Made by a program: the position numbers and the translations under genes. A DNA stretch of 64,000 nt from positions 3,803,290 through 3,867,289 of the forward strand of contig NC_081147.1 of the NCBI RefSeq assembly GCF_958295425.1, read 5' to 3'. Positions 38,236-50,414 of this stretch are shown here, piece after piece (the stretch's first letter is position 1; each line of letters starts with the position of its first letter). The notes under the pieces are model-generated. The model did not search any database and was not told the origin of the DNA. It worked only from the letters and a program-made list of their open reading frames with translations. Origin of the DNA: Solea solea. Taxonomy: Eukaryota; Chordata; Actinopteri; Pleuronectiformes; Soleidae.

Positions 38236-39120
38236 CACAGCAATCTGATGAATTTTGCAGGAATTATTGTTGAAGGTGACATAGACCGGAAGCTCCAATT
38301 AACGCTGCGTTTGTGTGTGTAGCTGCGTCATGACCTCGTTTATGAAACCCTAAAGTTTCAGAACAAACAGTTCAGCCACTGCTGAGAAAATAGTGTTGTA
38401 TTGTTTTCCTGGGCTCTGCGAAGCGGATCGACACTTCCTTAATTTGATGTCGTCATCAGAAATCCTCACCACCGTAGCGCCTCCCGGTGCGGGCACTAGT
38501 CCGGGCACATCCGGTTGCGTACATTCAACCGCAGAAGAAGAAGAAGAACTAGTCTCGTTGTAGCTGCTGAGATGCAGAGCATCCACCGTGCCAGAGGGGG
38601 AGCTGTGTATCTGAGAGCTGGCCTATCTATTACGTCACTTCCAGGTACCTGGCCAATCACAGGACAGTAGGAAAGCTCTCGTTGGCTGGCCAATCACAGC
38701 AACTGTTTGGTCTGAAACAGCGCGGCTGACGAGAGCGTCAGTGAGGAGATATTTTGATCGGCTCGTTTGCAGCGATTAGGAGGATTTTAATCATGAAAAC
38801 AAGTTAATATATGTAAGTAGACCTCCATAACTAACATATATGTGTGATACAAGCATTCTATGTCGCCTTTAAAAACAAATTTTCACATTTTGTGTTCCCA
38901 CTAGCAAAGCTTCCACACAGACTGACCCTCACCTTCCTTTGATTTGTATGTGGGCTACCGTGGCAACAATGGCATTAGCTAAAAGTATGTTTGCAGGAAA
39001 AGCACGCAGCAGGCTTCCAACCCTCTTTCTTTTTAGGCCCAATCCTTTCACAATGATAACCTGCAAAGCCAGACATCGTGCCACCTACTGGCAACAGGAA
39101 TTATGAAGCTTCAGTTAACA
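38236..39120. repeat. Dispersed repeat copy 1, split by transposon copy 3
   Basis: The flanks of the transposon, 'TGATGAATTTTGCAGGAATT' (38,247-38,266) and 'TTTTCACATTTTGTGTT' (38,880-38,896), are adjacent in a second copy at 41,696-41,945. Further shared blocks include 'AAAGCACGCAGCAGGCTTCCA', 'ACAATGATAACCTGCAAAGCC' and 'CTGGCAACAG', with small differences. Confidence 0.75.
38270..38872. mobile_element. TTAA-flanked non-autonomous DNA transposon, copy 3
   Basis: The left site is TTGA (38,270-38,273, a decayed TTAA) and the right site TTAA (38,869-38,872). Ends AGGTGACATAGA and TCTATGTCGCCT are inverted repeats. Compared with copy 2 it has lost a few short segments, including one near the second CCAAT-like box. 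It is inserted in a dispersed repeat whose uninterrupted relative is at 41.7 kb. Confidence 0.8.
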
Positions 39121-39277
39121 CATAAATAAATAAATAATCTTTAACCAAAGTAAGAGAAAGAAGGCAACAAGTGCAGGTGAAGCGTGAATCTGCAGCAGCA
39201 GATGTGTCTGCATGCAAAGACAGTACACAGATCAGGAGACTGGCATCATGAAATTGCAGCTGCCAAATCAGCAGCAA

Positions 39278-39740
39278 CATGATGACTTATAAATAACTGA
39301 AACCCAAGTGTATTAAAGTAATATTTTTACTGGAACTACCACCTGATGTGATTGTTGTCACACTATTGAATGATCGTTATCAACACACATCAGTCCCATA
39401 TGTATGGGCCAGTAGGGGCCTACTTGTCTACTATTAGGCCCAGTAGGGTGTTATTGCCCATTTCTATCAGTGAGCCACTAAACGGAGCAGTGAAACCATG
39501 GGTGGAGCCCAGTCAGAGGTCATGTGACACCCACCAACAAATAACAAATTAGTGACAACTGTATTCCAATGGAATCAGTCGTGTTGAGAAGAACATTTTA
39601 TAACAAAATGAAGTATTGCCATTGACAGACTCTGGCTGGTGAAGAACACAGATCAGGAATAGCAACATGATGCCATATAAATAACTGAAACCCATCTAAG
39701 TGTATTAAAGTAATATTTTTGCTGGAACTACAGCAGACTG
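39278..39740. repeat. Spaced direct duplication, about 70 bp
   Basis: 'ATAAATAACTGAAACCCA' plus 'AGTGTATTAAAGTAATATTT' at 39,288-39,330 recur at 39,677-39,723 with a CATCT insertion. The preceding 'CAGATCAGGA' and 'CAGCAACATGATG' motifs also recur. Offset is about 390 bp. Confidence 0.8.
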
Positions 39741-39744
39741 CATG

Positions 39745-41690
39745 CCACAGTAATCGTGATCCTGTATATTTACATGCAGAATGTGTTAATGGAGATTATC
39801 TAATTAACTGAGTGCAGTACACATGGTAAATGCTTTCTAAATCAGTACTTTTTCCCCCTGCGGACCCATCTGACATCTGCCACCGCTGTACATCCATGCA
39901 TTAGTGACATCTTTGATCTTAATTTCACCCCACTGTTTCAGGGTATAAATAGCTGCAGCTGCTGTCCCTACATTTATATGCAGCTCTGTGTTCAGCTGTT
40001 CCCTCTGCCACCACGTTTGACTTTGTTGTTATGTCTCCCACCCACCTAGCGTCTAATAAGTGATGAAACGGGGCAACTGGCAGCAGACTGAAGACTAATA
40101 CTGTTATTGTCACCTTGGTTTGACTCTTTCTGAGACAAGAGGAGGACTGACTCCATCTTACATTACAGTTTTATCATCTGCAGCATAGAGCATCATGTTT
40201 TCCCCAGTCTGCCTCCTTAGGAACAGTTTATTAGAAATGACATAGAGAAAGAGAACAGACGGGTGAAGTACAAAGCTACATATTTGGACAAAGTGCAGAG
40301 TGTTTCTGTTGCTGCTGCCTATGAGAATATTTTGTCCATCCTGCCAAGTGTTTGACCATACGTCCTGGAAAGAGGTCATTAATAGGCAGATCACACTCCA
40401 GATCTGGATCCAGATGCTGTCCTGTCCATACTTGGACCAAAATCCATTAATCATTGATAATTGCCACGTTTTGATTAAGTTTTTGCATTGTGTACAGTTA
40501 TATTGTATAACTGGTGCAGCTTTTTTTGAAATTCAGACCAATTACAGACACTGTAAATTGTCATGTGACACCACTCAGCCAGTTCTATCAGTGACTTTGG
40601 ACAAGCATGTTGACATGTCAGTGGATGACACATTAAGGTGACCTGGGAGCAGTGGTAGAATGAGTCGTCCTTCAATGCCCTAAAGAGATTGTGTCAGTCT
40701 GGCCGTTTCATTTGTGGATGGTTGTTGTATAATTTTCGTCTCATGCATTTTGCACTTTTTTAATTGACAAGTACATGAGCTGATGACTGCAGAAACAGTG
40801 CAAACTCAGCAAGTTGATATGAACAGTTTGGACATTTAGTCAGCGCTTACAAGATGACTTGGAGCTTTAAGACAAGCATGATGAATAATAGTCAGAAACA
40901 CACACACACACAAACACAATCTCACACACTGTTAATGCCAAGGTGCCAAGACTGAAGAGATCTGAAGATTGAAGAGGTAGAAAATGAACTCCTTCTTGGG
41001 CCATTTTTTTATTCCAAACCTGGAGTGCAACAGAACACCTTTGTAAGGTTTTTTAATATTTAATGACTAAAATCGACATGTTTTTGAACTGCAACCAATA
41101 ACAATGCAGCATTTAACAGCATTGCAACATCTATGGGAGCTTTTCAGGGGAAGCAAACAATTAATCAATCTCGTCATGTTACCTGGCAGGCCGCCTCAGA
41201 AACAAATTAGTATTAGTTTCCCCCCCGTAAGAAATGTGTTGCTAGAGGCTAGATTTATCCAAATCCCACCTTGGACAAAATTTGAAAAAACTTTTCGTAC
41301 TGCCCCTCATATCGCTACATTCTACAGGAGAAATATTCAATGTAATCACTGAATTTTATTTTTAAACCCAATAGCTAAAACTGCAGAAGTAACATTTATT
41401 TGTTTAGTACATTTTAAAGTGTGATTTAAAAGTCCAGAATTTTTTTAATTTAGGCGGTTTATTTTCAGAAATTGAATATACTAGCAATAAGTATGCTGGA
41501 ATGAGTGTATAATCATGATCATATACAACAATTATGATTTTCATAGCCTTAGAATCAGCATTTTATATGTATGTTAGGCAAGGGTTCTGCTATACAAGTA
41601 TCTACTTAGATTTTCTCACCAGGTCTATTTTGGGCCATGCATGGAAAATCACCGTACTTCAGGACCCAGGAAAATATGATAGAATTGTAG
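39745..41690. other. No gene seen
   Basis: Short open frames (up to 113 codons at 40,300-40,641) overlap on both strands without motifs. A CA run lies at 40,901-40,918. Confidence 0.4.
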
Positions 41691-41945
41691 GTTGATCTGA
41701 TGAATTTTGCAGGAATTTCACACATTTTCACATTTTGTGTTCATCCAGGCGGACGCCACCCTCCCCAGATTACTGGGACAACCATTGTAGTGGCCAAAAG
41801 CATGTTTGCAGAAATAAAACGCAGTAGGCTTCCACCCCATCTCTATTTTTATTTGAGCTTCTTTTTAGGGCAAATAGGTCCACAATGATAGCCTACAAAG
41901 CCCGTCATGGTGCCACTTTCTGGCAACAGAAAGTACACCTTCAGT
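41690..41945. repeat. Dispersed repeat copy 2 (uninterrupted)
   Basis: Contains 'TGATGAATTTTGCAGGAATT', then almost directly 'TTTTCACATTTTGTGTT', then the 'GCATGTTTGCAG', 'CAGTAGGCTTCCA' and 'TGGCAACAGAAAG' blocks found around transposon copy 3. It therefore shows the pre-insertion arrangement. Confidence 0.75.
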
Positions 41946-41949
41946 AACA

Positions 41950-43160
41950 AACAAAGTTGCATTTACATCAAGAAAAAGACAGAGTGGGCATGAGAACCAC
42001 AGCCTGATTGAAAGTGCCTACAAATAATATAAAACCATAAAACTTTGTTTTAAAATTGGTCATGCAAATGACTAATTCTGAATACTGTATAACACCAGAA
42101 ACCTTTAAAGAAACAATGACCTCACAATATTGCTCCTGCAGCATGCAAGCTCAATCTGATCACTGACAACCACTTGGCTTAATGTTCATTTAATGATCGT
42201 CAGTGTCTGTGATTGAACGTTGACACTTTCTCAAGAAAAGGTATATTAATATGTAGGAACCTGAAGGATGCTGACAATGTAGTATCCATTGAACTGTGCA
42301 GAGCTCAGCAAATTATGAAAAGTTCCAGGTTGTGAAGAAGAGCTTGACTAGAAAGATACAAAAGCTTCATTCCCAGTGTTGTCAGCACAAGCCCTCAGGT
42401 TAAAAGTGTAAAACTAATGGCTAAAAGGGCTGACTGATGATAAAGAGCTGTCCTGGCTGGGATCCTCAGGATTGACTCTTGGTGCTCTCTGAGTTAAGTG
42501 GTGTCTGTCCTCTCTGGCTCCCGTTCTACTAATTTGCAGCTCAACATTTGCAGTTCAGAAACCTTTGAATTGTCATGGTTCCAACTCTGCTATTGTTCAA
42601 CTAAAAACTCTTCTGAACTTCAGCATGAAGCTGCCAGCAACATGGCTATGGTCCAAAGCAGAAAACAACAGTAAAGAATGACAAATAACCCCCGAGTTAA
42701 ATGTCCAGCTATATTTAATCATGGCCTCTTAAGTGTCAGAGCTCTCTCCATGGAGTGAAGGCAGTCTGGGGTTCACTTTTGATTTATCTCTCTGTCACTC
42801 TCCACCTTCTTCTGATTTTGTTCGTCCAACAGGGTTGTTTTTTTCTTGCGAGGTTGAGTTTCAGCTGCTCGACCTGGCATTTCCAAAACTGGCAATGGAG
42901 CATTCTATTCTCTTCATTGTACTGGTTACAGAACAATGCAGTTCCGTTTGTCAGTTTGTCACAAAAACTACTGTACATCCTATTTGCCAATAGAATAGTA
43001 TAATGTAATATAATCAAAGCAAGGCTTAGGATGATTTTCATCACTATGACATTATCAGTTTCCAAATTAGGATAACAAGTTAAAGCCAAATCCATAGAAG
43101 ACGATGGGGAAGGTATGAGGACAGTTAATATAAAAGAAGAGGACATAAGGGATAGGGGCA
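41950..43160. other. No gene seen
   Basis: Open frames of 82-125 codons overlap in three frames at 42,733-43,161. The mutual overlap and lack of motifs indicate chance frames. Confidence 0.45.
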
Positions 43161-43164
43161 AGAT

Positions 43165-43450
43165 GGAGGCATGGAGTTTGCATGTTCTCTCTCTGTTTGG
43201 GTTTTCTCCGGGTTCTCCAGCTTCCTCCTACAGTCCAGAAACATGGGGATTAGGTAAATTAGGTCACTCTTAATTGACCATAGGCTGTGAATGTGGGAGT
43301 GAATGGTCTCTATCTGTGGCCCCTGCAATGAACTTGCGAACTATCCAGGTTGTACCCTGCCGATTGCCCTATGTCAGCTGAGATTGGCACAGCACCCCCG
43401 CGACCCTCCAGTGGTGGATAAAGCGGTAGATATCGGATGGATAGATGGAA
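43165..43450 (+). repeat. SINE-like fish repeat, plus copy
   Basis: Long, well-preserved copy: 'TTTGCATGTTCTC', 'GGGTTTTCTCCGGGTTCTCC', 'CAGTCCAGAAACATGG', 'TAATTGACCATAGGCTGTG', 'GTTGTACCCTGCC', 'CCCCGCGACCCTCC', ending GGATGGATAGATGGA. It faces the minus copy at 43,690. Confidence 0.75.
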
Positions 43451-43689
43451 TATTCATGAGGTTAAAAATTGCTACATTCCAGAGCAGTCAAGCGGCAGGA
43501 AAGAAGGCCATAAACTCCAATGTTGAATCATTGTTTCTCTTCTCAATTGCAGACCAACAAAACCAAGAGTCAAATCAGTTGACTGAGTGTTTCCTACAAT
43601 CTCAAGATACGTATGATACATCGTCACAATACAGAGTTCACGATACAATACATATTACATATTAAATAATGACCATATTCATTTATTTT

Positions 43690-43875
43690 ATTGTCTGCTG
43701 CTTTATCCTCTACTGGGAGCCAATCCCAGCTGACATGGGACAGAAAACGGGGTACATCCTGGAAAGGTTACCAGTCCATCACAGAGACAAAAGACAGACG
43801 GACAACCTTTGACTCTCAAACTCACACCTCCGCTCAATTTAGTGGACAGTGGGATGAAAGACAACCCACAAGCTC
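43690..43875 (-). repeat. SINE-like fish repeat, minus copy
   Basis: Minus-strand blocks 'CTGCTTTATCCTC', 'CCCAGCTGACATGGGA' and 'CCAGTCCATCACAGAGAC' are present; the head is missing. Confidence 0.65.
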
Positions 43876-43879
43876 ATTT

Positions 43880-45535
43880 TGTTCCTTCATAAATGAATGT
43901 CATGAAATTGGAATTCCTAGAAATGCACTCGGACTGTGCTTGTCTGTGCTACAAAAAGCATGGAGGTCACAAGTCAAATGGGAAATTCTTCTTCTAATTC
44001 CCACAAATTGTGTCTTATAATAGATACGGGGCACACAGCAATGACCTCAGTTACTGTGTTACTGAGAATCCTATTTCAAATTAGCACCCTTTAATTATGT
44101 GTGACTCCTTGCAAGTTGCTTTGTGTCTGATGGAGGACTTACATCCGTCCCATGCCAGACCCGAATTAACAATTGGAAGGGCAACAGGGCAGATTTCATT
44201 TCCTTTTTGGTTTCTCATTGCCTAAATTCTCATTCTTTAATGAGCACATATCCCACTGTGGTGGGAGAGAGAGAGAGAGGAAGACACAAGATTATGAATA
44301 CATAAAAGTGAATTTGATTTCCCTGTTGGTAAATCTAAATGAAAGTTTTTATAATAAGCACGTACGGGAGAGAGAAGTAGGGACGAAAAAGACAGATTAC
44401 CAATTCAAATCTGTGAAAGAGCTGTTGAGGTACGAAAAGTCTTGCAAACAAACAGCAAACCTGAACTCCAGCAGAACACAAAGACACACAGAAAACAGAT
44501 TATAGAGGGCAAGGACACCTCGAGAAAAATAATGACGCAGATATTCTGACAATGCTCGGAGTTTTCATAGCCATGTGAAAAGTACGTGACAGCACACACA
44601 GTATTCCTCCAAGCTGAAATCTGACTGAACATAACACAAAGCACCTGCGGTTTTCACTTTGAAAAGCCGAATTGATTTGATTCTGCTGATATTACATCAG
44701 TTTACATCCCTGCCACAGTCACTTAGATTTCCAATTTATGTGTAATAATATGTTGAGACCTCTCTCACACACACACACACACACACACTGGACTGCATGA
44801 TTTTCCACATGGGCCTATCCACACGGAAACAATCTTTTTCTTTGTCGTTTTGAAATAGACCTCCATGAACATGGCATTATTTCAGGAAATGTTGTCATCC
44901 ACATGAAACCCCCCCCAAAAAGCTGTAATACCTATGCCAGGTGTGTACATAGCGTCGTAGGGCTGCTACACCAAAACCGGAGAAGATGTATTTGCACAAA
45001 CTATTTAAATTACATTTTATAAAAATAAGCGTACATTACAATGTATACAATCACACAAACAGATAGAGAATGAAGAAAGCCAAGGCGACAATGAAAGAAA
45101 AATAAAAAGACATCATTGAGCGAGGAAGAGGAAGAGGAAGATGACGACAATGGCGATAAACTGCAGCGAATGCAAGTGCAAGAGAGAAGTGGGATTGTGA
45201 CATTGTTTTCCCAAAGTGGCATATTGGTTTTATACACTAAAAAGCAAAAAAAAAAAAAAAAACATTTTCCCACTCTGTGACCTGTTTTCACAAAAAATAG
45301 CATTTCAGGGTTCCCAAAACACAGTTTCCATGTGGGTAAAAAAACACTGATACAATAAAACAAAAACCCCTTTAGTGGATTTACTTAAAACGGCAGGCAG
45401 GCGGGGAGACGTGCAAGTTTTTAACTGTTTATTAAGAAGGGTTAACAAGCGAAAGGGAAGTAGTTGAGGTGGTGGTAGAAGAGGCGGCAATCAGTTCCAA
45501 TCAGCAGTGAGGATAAGCGTCAATGCCAAGACATG
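43880..45535. other. No gene seen
   Basis: (CA)n at 44,766-44,788, poly-A at 45,247-45,263 and a GAGGAAGAG purine patch at 45,120-45,140. Nothing coding was recognised. Confidence 0.45.
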
Positions 45536-45539
45536 AGAA

Positions 45540-46010
45540 TAATTGGAAATTAACAAATGTTCTTCATCTTCAGCTCTGCCTCCTGTCTCCAAGCCATACG
45601 TCATAGCAGGTCTCACTACTGTCTTGTAGACCCTCTCTTTCACTTTTGCTGCTATCCTTCTGTCACACATCAGCCCTGACACTCATCTCCACCTGCCTGC
45701 ACTCTCTTCTTCACCCCTCCAGTGCATACCTCCCCCTCCCCAGGCTCTCTTCCACCTGTCCCATACTCTCAATACAGTTTACAATATAATTTGCAAACAA
45801 CATAGTCCACAGAGACTCCTGCCTGACCTCATCTGTCAACCTGTCCATCACCATTGCAAACAATAAGGGGCTCTAAGCTGATCCCTGTTGTAAACTTTGA
45901 AAGCCCACTCCAACTGCACACCTCACCACTGTCGCACTGTCTTCTTACATGTCCTGCACCACCCTCACATACTTTTCTGCCCCTCCAGATTTGTGTGCAT
46001 ATCAGCAAAG
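45540..46010 (-). pseudogene. Non-LTR retrotransposon reverse transcriptase fragment, catalytic motif degraded
   Basis: Minus-strand frames in order read KYVRVVQDM, SPLLFAMVMDRLTDEVRQ, SLWTMLFANYIV, GRYALEG, and MCDRRIAAKVKERVYKTVV. The SP.LF motif is the palm region before the catalytic box. At 45,780-45,803 the expected FADD-type box reads FANY, so both catalytic aspartates are lost. Stops and frameshifts are also present. It resembles RTE-type LINE reverse transcriptase, which copies the element RNA at a nicked target. The second fragment at 47.1 kb overlaps its C-terminal part. Confidence 0.75.
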
Positions 46011-46014
46011 AGCT

Positions 46015-47045
46015 CCAGAGACAGACAAATTGCGAGTATTTTAAAATTCTGTGCACAAAACTCAAATCAACTTTTTCCAATAATCCCACCTCCTAATGCA
46101 ATTTTAAATGAAACATGAGCAAACATCATCCTAAAGCTTTTAAGGTTGTATTGCTGAAAGACCTGACAAATTGAGCTGTAACCTTTGGGTCTTTAATTAC
46201 TGAGTAAGATGAACTTGTAGAAACCAAACATGAATTATTAACAGCAGTATGCCACAGCTATGTTTGCCATCATCACTATAAAGGGCACTTGAAGATTTAT
46301 TCTAACACCTGTATAGAAATTAGAAACTAAAAAAAGTAAAATAATGTTAGTATGACACTCGCTGGCTTTGTTCCGTCGTACATTTACCATAATAAGCTTC
46401 ATGAAGCATGGGAAATTATTTCTGGCACATGTAAATAAAAAATCTATTAGTCCGTGACTGGAAATTATGGAGAATTATGTAAAGCAACTGCTTTTTATTC
46501 TCTGCATTTCCCTCTGTCAGTACATCTGTGTCAGTCTCACTCACAGTGCATAATGAGATAATGTGTCATGGTTGTGTTGACAAATCTGACCTGATGAATC
46601 CATCATGGGATGAGAGGGATTTGTTTTTGTGTTTATGTTCAACAAATATGTGGATGCAGCTTTTGTATACAGCTTTGAGAAAAGCAGGCTTTAAAACTGG
46701 CCGTCAAAATGAACATGAAATGAACATTAGATCCAAGTGCATACAGACAAACATGCACACACTGCTGGTACTGGCTTAAAAAAAACATTGCATTAAAAGG
46801 CATAAACATGACGAAAAGCAATGATTTGTTTGGAACAAGTGGATTGAATGTCCTTCACATTTGTCACTACCTAATCTGCATGGTTAATTTTGATGTTTTT
46901 AAATGATTGATTCAGACATGATGGAGTCATTCAGTATGTTTCAATGCACACACAGTTAAGTCCAGCTACAGTTTTTATTTGGTTATGCCATTCAGTTAGA
47001 CTACTGTTCATGTCCCACTATACAAGATCAAGTGAGGAATCCGCC
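46015..47045. other. No gene seen
   Basis: AT-rich, with short frames lacking motifs. Confidence 0.4.
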
Positions 47046-47054
47046 TCCGATCCA

Positions 47055-47660
47055 CTAGGGGGCGAAACACCCATTTTCAGCTTGTAATGCTGTGTTTCCA
47101 TTATGGTAATTCGGTTTGGTTCTCTTTGGTCTTCCTCTGGACCTCCTGCCTGGCAGTTCCAACCCCAGCATCCTTCTACCAATATACTCACTATCCCTTT
47201 TCTGTACATGACCAAACCATCTCATTCTGGCCTCTCTGACCTTATCTCCAAAACATCTAACATGTGCTGTTCCTCTGATTGACTCATTCCTGATCCCATC
47301 CATCTTTGTCACTCCCAAAGAGAACCTCAACATCTTCATCTCTGCTACCTCCAGCTCTGCTTCCTGTCTTTTCCTCAGTGCCACTGTCTCTAGACCATAC
47401 AGCATCGCTGGTCTCACCACTGTCTTGTATATCTTTCCTTTCATTCTGGCTGATACTCTTTTATCACACATTACCCCTGACACTTTTCTCCACCCATTCC
47501 AACCAGCTTGAACACGTTTCTTCACCTCTTTTCCACAATCTCCACTGCTCTGGACTGTTGACCCTAAATCCTCCACCTTCTTTATCTCCACTCCCTGTAG
47601 CCTCTAGAGCATATCTCCACCTATTGAGCTTTTCCTCAGTCTTCCTACCATCCATTAATT
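47055..47660 (-). pseudogene. Non-LTR retrotransposon reverse transcriptase C-terminal fragment
   Basis: An open frame of 178 codons on the minus strand (47,055-47,591) reads GVMCDKRVSARMKGK, YKTVVRPAMLYGLE, then MRWFGHVQ and GRRSRGRPKR. This is the thumb and C-terminal tail typical of RTE-type LINE proteins; the basic GRRSRGRP tail is characteristic of the end of the protein. Upstream bases to 47,660 continue in another frame (LNRWRYALEATG), so at least one frameshift exists. The upstream catalytic domains are missing, typical of 5'-truncated insertion. Confidence 0.8.
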
Positions 47661-47664
47661 TAAA

Positions 47665-49810
47665 AATATGAGATTATTTAAACTGACAGGACATAAAATC
47701 AATCTCCTTAGCTGTCCCAAAAATTGTACCTTCTAGAATTTTGTTACTCTTGCCTTTTTGTCCGTCTACTGGGTTCTTCTATTATTTATGGGTATTACCC
47801 AAGGATGGGAACTGTAACCCATGCCCAGAGTGCCAAGGCCAGCTTGAGTCCAGTAGTGGTCTGAAGGTATACATGCAGTAATAGCTTGACTCCCAATCAC
47901 ATTTTCTGGGTGTGTTTGTCCGACTTGAAATAGGTTTTAGTACAATTTAGTCAGACTAAAATTTGAAGTCCTGTTTTAGTCTAACACCATTTTTTTTTTC
48001 TAGTGACATGTCAACATACTAAGTATCAATGAAGCCAAAATCTCTCCTTCACTCGGAGGCTGTAGGAATGTGTGCTTTCTGTGTTTTGAGGGTACAACTC
48101 TGATAAGAGGATAGAGAGGAGGGAGTGGGATGTTGCAGTTGCATGGGTTGCTATTTTTAACATTTTACAGACTCCTACTACACCAGATTTGTTTTCCTTC
48201 TTCCCCCCAGACAACTTTATTTATTGCTGGCTATCAGGACCTGAAGAGGATTTTTACAAATTACTTTAAAATTTGTTAGCTTACAAAAAATGGTGCATTT
48301 GGTGAAAAAGCAAGGGTGCATCTGAATACTTGCCTTGGTATATTTCTTCTCTGGTGATCTGGAATTATTATATTATTGTTATATTAGCAAACAATCAGAA
48401 GACGATGGAAACATATATTTGTGCAAATTTTGGTTAAATTAAAAATGTGGAAATCAGTTTACAGACACTTCAATGGCAAATGAATTGAAAGGTGATTTGT
48501 CCTCATCTAAATGAAACTGAAACATCCCCTTTGCTCCTCTTATGAATGACAGTCCTCACTGATACAGGCACAGCAGCTACATCCCATGGTCAGCCCAGTT
48601 GTATAATTGAATTCAAGCCACTGGATTCAATATTGCACAGTGCTCAAAGTTATTCTTCTCAATTCTTCAGAGGCTGGATGTGACAAGCTAATGCCTTCCA
48701 GTTGCCCATTTCAATTTTTGAGAAGATTCCAACTTTCAGAGGACAGAGAGGGAAATGAAGCCATTCATGGCTCATCAGACCAAATCCATGTCTCGACATA
48801 GTGCCTGTAGCTACCTGAGCAGAGCAATTTAAGCACTTGGCTCTGAAAAAGCTGCTGAATTAAAGAGGCCTCTGTCCTCCCAAGAGCAGTCACATCAGTG
48901 CATTCCGCTGGCTCTCAAGTAAAGGGATACAGCAAATGTAAAACTCAGACACATCAACCTATTTACTAAGTCATATTTTAAATTACATTATTTTAGTTTA
49001 TGTCCTGAAATCAGTCATGACTGGTGAGTGAACTGAGAGATTTGTAAGCATGTGTGTCATGAGCTGAAGTTTTGATTGATTACATTAGATTTTCAGTTTG
49101 AAGTCTTTATTTTTGTACTACAGTTGGATTTGGTTTTGGATTTTAGTTTAGTTTTGTTATCCTTTACTCTCTTTTGTTAATCATGTATTGTCTTGTAGAT
49201 TGTGTCTTTCTCTAATGTTACTAGCTGTTTATTTGTACTTTTTTTCCCCTTGTGTACCTTATTTTGTTTCATATCCAGTATTTGTCTGTCCCACCCCAAT
49301 GTTGTTTGCCTGGGTCTTGTTAGGTTCTTCATCCTCCTGTGAAAAGCTACAATGTGCAGTGTTAATTGACATGTATGTGGGCAGAGCCATTCTTCCTTGT
49401 TTGCACAGTAAGCTACTGCTTCAATGTGCGAAACTAGCACAGTTAGTCAGCTAACAGTTGCTTTCACACAGATTCATTGTGACAAACAGATGTTAAGCTG
49501 AATAAGCTGAGGAAACATGGTGCCATATCCGTATATCTTTGGAATAGCATGTCACTTTACATTAGTTTGAACTTGATTTTTAGAAAAAGTGATAGCTCTA
49601 TGATATAAGTGACAGCCTTCCTGTTGTAGCAGGGCCTGTGGTATTTTTGAGTTATTCCTGGTTCTTGCCTTTTTGTCTTGCAGGTACAGTATAGAGACAG
49701 AATAATTAGCACAACTGCGAACACCTGGCCAGTCTCCCTGTTGTGCCTAAGACCTTGCAGTCACACTCATCACTCTCTCTGATCATCAGCCCTCCAGAAC
49801 CACATTAATT
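47665..49810. other. No gene seen
   Basis: Nothing recognised. Short unrelated frames and a T run at 47,991-47,999. Confidence 0.4.
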
Positions 49811-49811
49811 C

Positions 49812-50414
49812 TTATGGCGCTTTTCCATTATACAGTTTGAATAAAAAAGTATTTAATAAAGTACATATTTAAAGAGTAAAAGCGCTAAAAGAGCTTACAA
49901 GGAATATATGAAACCAGAGCATGAAGAAAAAAAAGCAAGGACTTAAAATGTATCATGCAACCAAATGGCCCAACACTGACACTGCGGAGCACAGACTCTA
50001 AACACACGAGGGAGGAAAATCAAACAAGACACAGGTGAAACACATTAAGGCGGGGCAGCCAATCACAGAAGACAGGACAGGAAGCAAAACTACACACAAG
50101 GTGCACTGGAAGGAAAAACTTCAAAATAAAACAGGAAGCAAATAAAACAGGAAACAAGAAACCGATTTAAAAATTCAACGTAAAAAAAACAACAAAAGAA
50201 AACTGAATAAATGTTCAGCTAAAAGTGCCATGACAATTCTAATGAGTTAGAACACTGAAAATAACAGCTTTGACAGTTTCCTGTAGCCATGCTATGATGA
50301 CCCCGCCCACAATGAGGAGGTAATATGAAGTAATGGAAAATAACCTGCCTGATACCAAACCGAGTAGAGGCGAGTCCAGTAGTGCTAGAACTATATAATG
50401 GAAAAGCACCATTA
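49812..50414. mobile_element. TTA-flanked TIR element
   Basis: The left end TGGCGCTTTTCCATTATACAG and the right end CTATATAATGGAAAAGCACCA are inverted repeats of about 20 bp with a few changes. TTA lies directly outside both ends (49,812-49,814 and 50,412-50,414), which fits the 3-bp target duplication of PIF/Harbinger elements. The right interior (CCAAACCGAGTAGAGGCGAG) matches common fish 'GGTACC..CGAGTCGAG' MITEs. The left interior does not, and a block at 49,990-50,160 rich in ACAGGAAGCAAA looks like different DNA. Confidence 0.6.

Noticed and set aside
42733..43161. Overlapping open frames on both strands (82-125 codons)
   Set aside because: Three mutually overlapping frames without domain signals; best explained by chance.
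45010..45363. Serine-run minus-strand frame of 117 codons
   Set aside because: Serines come from a GAGGAAGAG purine tract and phenylalanines from a poly-A tract; compositional.
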